DNA from: a virus
Reading direction: 5' to 3' (one strand)
DNA length: 22,202 bases
IMG/VR virus record: IMGVR_UViG_3300008267_000556
Coordinates: 1 to 22,202 of that record
Position 1 is the first letter of the stretch. Every line of letters begins with the position of its first letter. A program made the position numbers and the translations under genes. Below, one piece after another: positions 7,430 to 13,463 of this stretch. The notes under the pieces are model-generated. The model saw only the letters and a program-made list of their open reading frames with translations, made no database searches and was not told the DNA's origin.

Positions 7430-9169
7430 ATGGCAGAAAAAATTTTATCTCCTGGTGTATTCCAAAATGAATCTGACCAATCTTTAGTACAACAAGGTAT
7501 TCAAGGTACTTCAACAGCTGTTGTTGGTCCAACTGTGTTGGGTCAACCATTTGTTCCTACTTATGTTACCTCTTATACTGAGTTTGTGTCAAAATTCGGA
7601 GAAACATTTAAAAGTGGTAGTTACTACTACGAATACTTCACATCACAAGTTGCAAAGGATTTCTTCCAGAATGGTGGACAGACATTATTAGTTACCAGAA
7701 TTGTAAATGGTAGTGGTAGCACAGAAATGAGCACATATGCTTCAGCTAGTGTTTCTGCAAGTAATAATAGTGCTTCATTTTTTCTTGAAACTTTAGCTTG
7801 GGGTAGTGTGATGAATAACGTTGGACCTATTGCTGCCGGTGCTTTAGCAAGTGGTAGTGCAACTAACGTTCGTTGGGAAATTACGCAAGTAAGCACAGGT
7901 AGTGGTACATTTACATTAGCTGTTCGTTCTGGTAATGATAATACAGCTAGCCCTAATTACTTAGAAACTTGGTCTAATTTATCATTAGATCCAGCTTTAC
8001 CAAACTTTATTTCTCGTGTAATTGGTGATACTAAACCAGTTTTCCGTATTGATACTTCAGGTACTCCATACATTGATTATACTGGTTCTTATGCTAATGC
8101 ATCTCAATATATTCGTGTTAAATCAGTGCTTCTTCCAAACATCGATTCAATCGATAATAATGGTAATTTTAAAACTGGATCTTACGCTGCTACATTACCA
8201 GCAATAGGAAGTGGTTCAGCAGCAGGTGCTTTTGCAGGTGGTATTCCAGCAACAACATTAGGATCTAATTTTAATGAATTAATTGGTGATGGTTCAACAA
8301 ACAACAATAACATTCAAGGATTTACAAATCCTGATTATATAACTGCTTTCAGTATATTGACAAATAAAGACGATTATCGTTTTAACGTATTATTAGCTCC
8401 AGGTATCGCTGCTAATGGTGCTGCCGCTGATGATATGATTAGTGTTTGTCAAAACAGAGGTGATGCAATTGCACTTTTAGATTGTACTTTGTATGGTCAA
8501 ACAGTATCTGCTGCTTCAACAGCTGCTTCAAGTCAAAATAGCAATTATGCTGCTACTTACTGGCCTTGGGTTCAATTATACAATTCTAACTTAGGTAAGA
8601 ATGTATGGTGTCCTCCATCAACAGTAATGGGTGGTGTATTAGCATTCAACGACCAAGTTGGTGCTGAATGGTTTGCTCCAGCCGGTTTAAACCGTGGTGG
8701 TGTTCCATCAGTATTAAAAGCTGAAAGAAAATTATCTCAAAACGATCGTGATACATTATATGATGCAAATGTTAACCCATTAGCTACATTCCCAGGAAAT
8801 GGTGTTGTAGTATTTGGTCAAAAGACATTGCAAAAGAAATCAACAGCACTTGATCGCGTAAACGTTCGTCGTTTATTGATCGCATTAAAAGATTATATTG
8901 GCCAAGTTGCAAACAACTTAGTATTTGAACAAAATACAAACGTAACAAGAAACTTGTTCTTAAGCCAAGTTAATCCATACCTAGATTCAGTAGTACAACG
9001 TCAAGGTTTATATGCTTACAAGGTAGTAATGGATGAATCCAATAACACACCTGATGTAATTGATAGAAACCAATTAGTAGGTCAGATCTATATCCAACCA
9101 ACTAAGACTGCTGAATTTATTATATTGAATTTCAACGTACAACCAACTGGCGCTACATTCCCTGCATAA
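7430..9169 (+). CDS. Contractile tail sheath protein (gp18-like)
   Basis: The protein has 579 residues (T4 gp18 has 659). The N-terminus, SPGVFQNESDQSLVQQGI then TAVVGPTVLGQPFVPT, is the typical sheath opening with the arm that joins neighbouring subunits. The middle is a variable Ser/Ala/Asn-rich domain. The C-terminal domain from about residue 475 (DRVNVRRLLIALKDYI, later FEQNTNVTRNLFLSQVNPYL and VGQIYIQPTKTAEFIILNF) carries the conserved sheath fold that wraps the tube and contracts to drive it through the envelope. It is followed by the tube gene, as in T4. Start: ATG after CAATAATATAAA. CGT Arg codons predominate, as expected for a very abundant protein. Confidence 0.95.
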   Translation: MAEKILSPGVFQNESDQSLVQQGIQGTSTAVVGPTVLGQPFVPTYVTSYTEFVSKFGETFKSGSYYYEYFTSQVAKDFFQNGGQTLLVTRIVNGSGSTEMSTYASASVSASNNSASFFLETLAWGSVMNNVGPIAAGALASGSATNVRWEITQVSTGSGTFTLAVRSGNDNTASPNYLETWSNLSLDPALPNFISRVIGDTKPVFRIDTSGTPYIDYTGSYANASQYIRVKSVLLPNIDSIDNNGNFKTGSYAATLPAIGSGSAAGAFAGGIPATTLGSNFNELIGDGSTNNNNIQGFTNPDYITAFSILTNKDDYRFNVLLAPGIAANGAAADDMISVCQNRGDAIALLDCTLYGQTVSAASTAASSQNSNYAATYWPWVQLYNSNLGKNVWCPPSTVMGGVLAFNDQVGAEWFAPAGLNRGGVPSVLKAERKLSQNDRDTLYDANVNPLATFPGNGVVVFGQKTLQKKSTALDRVNVRRLLIALKDYIGQVANNLVFEQNTNVTRNLFLSQVNPYLDSVVQRQGLYAYKVVMDESNNTPDVIDRNQLVGQIYIQPTKTAEFIILNFNVQPTGATFPA

Positions 9170-9179
9170 GGGGATGTAG

Positions 9180-9202
9180 TTGCTAATATTTATTAATAGC
9201 AA
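9180..9202 (+). promoter_or_regulatory. Candidate late promoter within a small inverted repeat, before the tube gene
   Basis: AATATTTA (9185-9192) lies 35 bases before the tube ATG. It is flanked by TTGCTA (9180-9185) and TAGCAA (9197-9202), which form a 6-bp inverted repeat with the element mostly in the loop. There is no TTG at the -33 distance. The inverted repeat may be a weak terminator or processing site between sheath and tube. Confidence 0.35.
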
Positions 9203-9219
9203 TTTAAACACAACATAAA

Positions 9220-9705
9220 ATGGCAGTATTAAGTGCAAACGAAATAATGTTCACAGCGTTTGAGCCTAAAGTTCAGAATCGCTTTATCATGTATATAGCT
9301 GGTATTCCTGCTTACTTGATTAAAAGTGCTACTGCTCCTGGATTCGAAGCTGGTGAAATTATTTTAGATCACATCAACGTATATCGTAAAGTTAAAGGTA
9401 AAGTACGTTGGAACGACATGACTTTAAACTTATATGATCCTGTAACTCCATCAGGCGCTCAAGCTGTAATGGAATGGGCTCGTTTAGCACACGAATCAGT
9501 AACTGGTCGTGATGGCTACTCTGATTTCTATAAAAAAGATTTAACTTTAGATATCTTAGGTCCAGTAGGTGATATTGTTGGTGAGTGGATTATCAAAGGT
9601 GCTTATGTAAAAACAGCAACTTTTGGTGAATACGATTGGGCAAATGAAGCCGCAATCAACTTATCAGTAACAGTAGCTATGGACTATTGCGTATTGAACT
9701 TCTAA
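9220..9705 (+). CDS. Tail tube protein (gp19-like)
   Basis: The protein has 161 residues, almost the length of T4 gp19 (163). Features of the family are QNRFIMYIAGIPAYLIKSAT near the start, the YRKVKGKVRWNDMTLNLYDP beta-hairpin, and a C-terminal strand block ending in VAMDYCVLNF. Hexamers stack to form the inner tube through which DNA passes. All Arg codons are CGN with no AGA, which fits very high expression. It is followed at once by a strong terminator, so the sheath-tube unit ends here. Confidence 0.95.
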   Translation: MAVLSANEIMFTAFEPKVQNRFIMYIAGIPAYLIKSATAPGFEAGEIILDHINVYRKVKGKVRWNDMTLNLYDPVTPSGAQAVMEWARLAHESVTGRDGYSDFYKKDLTLDILGPVGDIVGEWIIKGAYVKTATFGEYDWANEAAINLSVTVAMDYCVLNF

Positions 9706-9729
9706 TTCCTCCTTCATATTTCTTTCTTT

Positions 9730-9761
9730 AAGGCGTCTGCTTTGCAGACGTCTTTTTTTTT
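9730..9761 (+). terminator. Strong rho-independent terminator after the tail tube
   Basis: AAGGCGTCTGC (9730-9740) and GCAGACGTCTT (9744-9754) form an 11-bp stem with one G.T pair and a TTT loop. The second arm runs straight into a T-rich tract. This is the clearest terminator in the window and follows the tube stop by about 25 bases. Confidence 0.9.
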
Positions 9762-9771
9762 CGTATATTTA
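9742..9771 (+). promoter_or_regulatory. Bacteroidetes-like promoter TTG-N19-TATATTTA
   Basis: TTG at 9742-9744 lies in the loop/stem junction of the terminator. TATATTTA at 9764-9771 follows after 19 bases. The ATG at 9796 is 32 bases from the start of the -7 element. This would restart transcription for the gp26-like gene straight after the tube terminator. Confidence 0.5.
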
Positions 9772-9795
9772 TATATATAAAACAAATAAAAGTTT

Positions 9796-10536
9796 ATGGC
9801 TGAATTAAAAATTCCAACAGAAACAGTTTCGCTACCATCTAAAGGTTTACTGTATCCTGAAACATCACCACTCGCTAGTGGACAAATCGAAATGAAATAC
9901 ATGACAGCTAAGGAAGAAGATATCCTTACTAATGTCAATTACCTCAAAAACGGCACAGTAATAGACAAACTATTACAAGCACTAATCGTTTCCAAAATTG
10001 ATTACAATGAGTTATTGATCGGTGATAAAAACGCTGTATTAATTGCTGCTCGTATTTTAGGTTATGGTAAAGATTATACCTTTGTTGATGATAATAGTAA
10101 AGAAATTACTGTTGATTTAACTAAATTAGAAGATAAAAAGATTGATACATCTATTTTTCAACGTGGTGTAAATGAATTTACCTTTACATTACCACACTCA
10201 AGTAATAACATTACATTTAAGTTATTAACACAAGGTGATGAACAAAAAATTGAAGCTGAGATTAAGGGTATGCAAAAAGTAAACCCAAATGGTTCATTTG
10301 ATGTTACTACACGTTTAAAATACATGATTACTTCAGTTGAAGGCAAACGTGAACAAAAAGACATTCGCGAATTTATTGATAATTATTTAATTGCTAAAGA
10401 CGCAAGAGCATTACGTGAATACTATAATAAAATCTCTCCAGATGTTGATTTGTTATATAAGCCTGAAAGTGGGGACTATGCAGAGGAGGGCATAGTTGTA
10501 CCTATTTCTATTAGCTTTTTTTGGCCTGACGCTTGA
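9796..10536 (+). CDS. T4 gp26 / T4_baseplate-family protein; probable tail assembly chaperone, short form
   Basis: This 246-residue protein has the family hallmarks: LPSKGLLYPETSPLASGQIEMKYMTAKEEDILTN split over residues 13-45, then LLQALI...NELLIGDKNAVLIAARILGYGKDY, then a beta domain and FFWPDA at the end. T4 gp26 (208 residues) is a baseplate hub-assembly protein with this domain (PF12322; from memory). Its place between tail tube and tape measure is where many phages put the tail assembly chaperone. The last 41 bases overlap a second frame, and a run of seven T (10516-10522) lies in the overlap. The longer form may therefore be made by frameshifting. Start: ATG 9796, 32 bases downstream of a promoter-like element. 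Confidence 0.75.
   Translation: MAELKIPTETVSLPSKGLLYPETSPLASGQIEMKYMTAKEEDILTNVNYLKNGTVIDKLLQALIVSKIDYNELLIGDKNAVLIAARILGYGKDYTFVDDNSKEITVDLTKLEDKKIDTSIFQRGVNEFTFTLPHSSNNITFKLLTQGDEQKIEAEIKGMQKVNPNGSFDVTTRLKYMITSVEGKREQKDIREFIDNYLIAKDARALREYYNKISPDVDLLYKPESGDYAEEGIVVPISISFFWPDA
10484..10498 (+). promoter_or_regulatory. Shine-Dalgarno-like AGGAGGG before a TTG
   Basis: AGGAGGG (10484-10490) is followed by CATAG and then TTG at 10496, the first possible start of the downstream frame. Almost no other start in the window has such a sequence. In the gp26-like frame it is read as GAG GAG GGC (Glu-Glu-Gly), GC-ending codons in an AT-rich gene. It could start the second frame independently. Confidence 0.35.
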
Positions 10537-10807
10537 TTATAGATTAGGATTATTCACCCAAATCCACGAAATAGTATTTCACGGAGGTGGTGGATATGAT
10601 TGGGATACTGTTTATAATATGCCTGTTTGGTTACGTAAGTTTACATTTGAAAAATTAAAGGAACACTACGAAAAACAACAGGAAGCAATAAATAAACAGC
10701 AAAACATGCTTAAAAATGTATCTAATAAAGAATTAGCAAAGCCCGACATTGCTCCTAAACCAACAACTACAACACCAACATACACAGCGAAGGTACCTAA
10801 AAAATAG
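10496..10807 (+). CDS. Overlapping downstream frame; probable C-terminal extension of the gp26-like protein
   Basis: The frame is open from 10496 (TAG at 10493-10495) to the stop at 10805-10807. It is +1 relative to the gp26-like gene, so fusion needs a +1 or -2 shift, or loss of one T from the T7 run. After the T run it reads FGLTLDYRLGLFTQIHEIVF, GGGGYDWDTVYNMPVWLRKFTF, a helix rich in Lys/Glu/Gln and a Pro/Thr-rich tail. The first in-frame ATG is in NMPVW, after the most conserved-looking part, so ordinary ATG initiation would lose it. The YDWDTVYNMPVWLRKF helix looks like the extension of tail assembly chaperones (G/GT type) that recruits the tape measure. TTG 10496 with its SD-like sequence is the alternative start. 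A sequencing error in the T run is also possible. Confidence 0.6.
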   Translation: MYLFLLAFFGLTLDYRLGLFTQIHEIVFHGGGGYDWDTVYNMPVWLRKFTFEKLKEHYEKQQEAINKQQNMLKNVSNKELAKPDIAPKPTTTTPTYTAKVPKK

Positions 10808-10815
10808 GTACCTTT
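10791..10815 (+). terminator. Hairpin overlapping the stop codon before the tape measure
   Basis: AGGTACCTA (10791-10799) and TAGGTACCT (10805-10813) are perfect complements with an AAAAA loop, followed by TT. The TAG stop codon at 10805-10807 is part of the second arm. The T tract is short, so termination may be partial. Its position would lower tape measure expression relative to its chaperone. Confidence 0.5.
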
Positions 10816-10823
10816 AATATTTA
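10816..10823 (+). promoter_or_regulatory. Candidate late promoter element AATATTTA(TAT) before the tape measure
   Basis: AATATTTATATG starts 33 bases before the tape measure ATG and directly follows the stop-codon hairpin. There is no TTG at the -33 distance. It belongs to the same set as 4670, 7377, 9185 and 13110. Confidence 0.35.
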
Positions 10824-10848
10824 TATGTCGTAATATTATATATCTTAA

Positions 10849-13104
10849 ATGGCAGATCCAGCACAATTAGCACAACAACTAGAAGATCTCAATAGAGAAC
10901 TAGATAAGGTAGAGGACTCAATTAAAAGTATAGCCGCTAGCCTTTCTAAAGGACTTAAATTGGATGATGTACTGAGAAAATCAGCGCAGGCTACTAGAGA
11001 CTTAGCTGATGAATTTGAAAGAGGAGAAAATATTACTAAAAAAGTACAAAAGCAACTTAAAGCTAATAGAGATGTTATTGAAAAACAACTTCTAAAAGAA
11101 ATTGAACTTCGTGCTAAAGGGTATAAGAAACTTGCTGATAATGTAGCATTACAAAGACAAATAGTAGAAAGATCTGATGCTCAATTAAGAACATTACAAA
11201 AAATAAATGAAGAATATCAAAAGCAAAATAATTTATTTGCTTTACTAGGATCTAAACTAAAAGACTTTGGAAAATCCATACGAGAATTTTTTAGTGTAGC
11301 CAGCATCTTTAAGATGCTTATAGATGGCGCTTTACGCTTTAATAAAATATCAGTTGATATTAGCAAAAATTTAGATTACGGAGCGGATAATGCTAATAGA
11401 GTAACCAATGAAATGGTTAGGATGGCAAGAAGCTCTGATAACATAAATGTTACATTAGCTAATGCCGCTGAGGCAATGAGTCAATTAAATTCTGCTACTG
11501 GATTTAATGTTGAACTTTCAAGAGATGTTCTTGAAACTCAAATAATGCTAACTAAACAGCTAGGATTATCAGGGGATGAAGCAGCTATTGTTTATAAGTT
11601 TTCATTATTAACTGGAAAATCATCTTCCCAACTTGAAAAATCTTTATCTAGAGCATATGTAACAAATAAAAATGCTCTTAAAGTTGGTACATCATATAAA
11701 GAAGTTTTAGCAGCTTTATCCAAAACATCAGGTGAATTAGCTGTTAGTTTAGGAACTAATCCTAACGTATTAGCTAAAGCAGTAGTACAGGCTAAAGCAT
11801 TTGGTACTACACTTGAACAAGTAAAATCACAAGGTGATGCTTTACTTGATTTTGAAACATCACTTGAAAACGAATTAAAAGCTGAATTATTAACGGGAGA
11901 ACAGTTAAACCTAGAAAGAGCTAGAGCAGCCGCGTTAGCAGGTGATCAAGTAGCACTTGCTCAGGAACTTAATAACCAAGGTATGACTTTGGCTAAGTTT
12001 GAAAAGATGAATGTTCTAGGCCGTAGAGCATACGCTCAAGCCTTAGGATTATCTTCAGATGAACTTGCTGATCAGCTTCGTAAGCAAAAAATGGCTGTTG
12101 AAAGTGGTAAATCACTTGCTCAATTAACCCAAAAAGAAGCTGATGAAGCTAAAAAAAGACAAGATATACAAACTAAGTTTAACCAAGGTATTGATAAATT
12201 AAAAGATACAATTGGTAATTTATTAGCTGGTCCTTTAGGTGCCTTTATAGATTCATTAGCAAATGGATTAAATTATGTAAATAAAATATTTAGTGTATTT
12301 GGTAAAATGGGTGGCTTAATCTCTAAATTCTTTGGAGGTAAAGTTGGTAATTTCTTAGGTGATGTAGCTTCTGTAGCTACAATAGGTGCCTTAATTGCTA
12401 TTGTTACTAGATCATTAACTAAAGGTACATTTTTTAACCCAATGATCACTAAAGACATTGGTGCTATTGGTGGTGGGGGTGGATTAATGAATATGTTTGG
12501 AGGAGGTGGAAAAGGTGGTGGATTAGGTAGAATAGGAAAAGCATTCAAAGGTGGTGGTGTTGCAGGTGCTAGTAAAGCTATAGGCCGAATGGCTAAAGGA
12601 AGTAGTGGACTAGCTAAATTAGCTAAAGGCACAGGATATTTGTCATTATTAAGTGCAGGTACTGATTTAGCAGGCAATCTAACAGATGAAAATAGAAGTA
12701 CAGGTAATGCCTTAGCTAAAACATTAGATCAAAATAAATTTACAGCATTAGGTGCTGGTATAGGTGCATTGTTTGGAGGTGTTGGTGCTATACCAGGTGC
12801 CGCCATTGGTGGTTTATTAGATTTTGCATTAGGTGATGCTACCCAAATAGTAAAAGATGGTATTGCATCTGCTAGTAGAGGGCCATTTACTATTATGGAC
12901 TCATACGGCTCAACAGCTGTTACAAGTAAAGGCGACGGCTTAGCTGTATCGCCAAATATTAATGCGGGTGGCGGTGATTCATCCGCAGTTATTGCTGCTA
13001 TTAATGATCTTAAAACAGCATTAATGAACCGCCCAATAACAATTAGTATGGATAGTAGACAAGTAGGCTCAGCATTGGTTCAAAGCTCATACAAGTCTGC
13101 ATAA
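10849..13104 (+). CDS. Tail tape measure protein
   Basis: This 751-residue protein follows the tube and the chaperone-like pair, the standard tape measure position. Residues 1-110 are charged coiled coil (QQLEDLNRELDKVEDSI and similar). The middle is long and helical with LTGK, SQLEKSLS and QLTQKEADEAKKRQD segments. From about 460 it becomes Gly/Ala-rich with hydrophobic stretches at about 505-521 (DVASVATIGALIAIV) and 633-662 (ALGAGIGALFGGVGAIPGAA), typical of tape measures that insert into the inner membrane on ejection. A Gly-rich linker (GGGGKGGGLG) lies between them. At the usual 1.5 angstrom per residue it would specify a tail of about 110 nm. Arg codons are mostly AGA, unlike sheath and tube. 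No lytic or peptidase motif was seen. Confidence 0.85.
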   Translation: MADPAQLAQQLEDLNRELDKVEDSIKSIAASLSKGLKLDDVLRKSAQATRDLADEFERGENITKKVQKQLKANRDVIEKQLLKEIELRAKGYKKLADNVALQRQIVERSDAQLRTLQKINEEYQKQNNLFALLGSKLKDFGKSIREFFSVASIFKMLIDGALRFNKISVDISKNLDYGADNANRVTNEMVRMARSSDNINVTLANAAEAMSQLNSATGFNVELSRDVLETQIMLTKQLGLSGDEAAIVYKFSLLTGKSSSQLEKSLSRAYVTNKNALKVGTSYKEVLAALSKTSGELAVSLGTNPNVLAKAVVQAKAFGTTLEQVKSQGDALLDFETSLENELKAELLTGEQLNLERARAAALAGDQVALAQELNNQGMTLAKFEKMNVLGRRAYAQALGLSSDELADQLRKQKMAVESGKSLAQLTQKEADEAKKRQDIQTKFNQGIDKLKDTIGNLLAGPLGAFIDSLANGLNYVNKIFSVFGKMGGLISKFFGGKVGNFLGDVASVATIGALIAIVTRSLTKGTFFNPMITKDIGAIGGGGGLMNMFGGGGKGGGLGRIGKAFKGGGVAGASKAIGRMAKGSSGLAKLAKGTGYLSLLSAGTDLAGNLTDENRSTGNALAKTLDQNKFTALGAGIGALFGGVGAIPGAAIGGLLDFALGDATQIVKDGIASASRGPFTIMDSYGSTAVTSKGDGLAVSPNINAGGGDSSAVIAAINDLKTALMNRPITISMDSRQVGSALVQSSYKSA

Positions 13105-13109
13105 TTTAA

Positions 13110-13117
13110 AATATTTA
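13110..13117 (+). promoter_or_regulatory. Candidate late promoter element AATATTTA(TAT) before the baseplate genes
   Basis: AATATTTATATC starts 35 bases before the ATG at 13145 and about 5 bases after the tape measure stop. A 10-base direct repeat, TTTAAAATAT, flanks it at 13105-13114 and 13127-13136. No other element of this set was found between here and 19430, so this may drive the whole baseplate run. Confidence 0.35.
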
Positions 13118-13144
13118 TATCAAACGTTTAAAATATAAAAAACC

Positions 13145-13450
13145 ATGGGATTATTAGACAAATTAGCTACTGATGGAACATTAAGTTTAAGAGGTGGACA
13201 ACCTGTAAACTTTGGTGTTAACCCAGTACCGCCAAACTCATTACACAACCTATACTCAGTAGATGGTAACCCTGATGTAACTTGGAGATTAATTAATAGA
13301 AATCTTCCAATGAAACCACCACCATCAACTATGGATGAATTAGATCCAATTGCTCCTAATTTAATACCAACAGGAGTAGTATCACAAGTATACAAATCTA
13401 AAACTGGTCGTAGATATAAAGATTTAGGACCAATTGAAGGACGTTATTAA
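13145..13450 (+). CDS. Small hypothetical protein at the head of the baseplate genes
   Basis: This 101-residue protein starts at ATG 13145 after AAAAAACC. It opens with GLLDKLATDGTLSLRGGQ and is Pro/Asn-rich in the middle (NFGVNPVPPNSLHNLY, MKPPPSTMDELDP), ending in KTGRRYKDLGPIEGRY. It has no signal peptide, membrane helix or coiled coil. The Pro-rich, low-helix composition suits a small extended virion protein that packs against others. It lies 13 bases before the next gene and shares its likely transcript. I do not recognise it. Confidence 0.6.
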   Translation: MGLLDKLATDGTLSLRGGQPVNFGVNPVPPNSLHNLYSVDGNPDVTWRLINRNLPMKPPPSTMDELDPIAPNLIPTGVVSQVYKSKTGRRYKDLGPIEGRY

Positions 13451-13463
13451 TAACTTGTTTTAA

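Noticed and set aside
12273-12677. 134-residue minus-strand frame
   Set aside because: Its Pro-rich sequence is the reverse reading of Gly/Lys-rich tape measure codons; the + strand frame has the right context and all other genes are on +.
13105-13136. Direct repeat TTTAAAATAT spaced by 22 bases as an operator
   Set aside because: The two copies are very AT-rich in an AT-rich gap, so chance is likely; noted only beside the promoter-like element.
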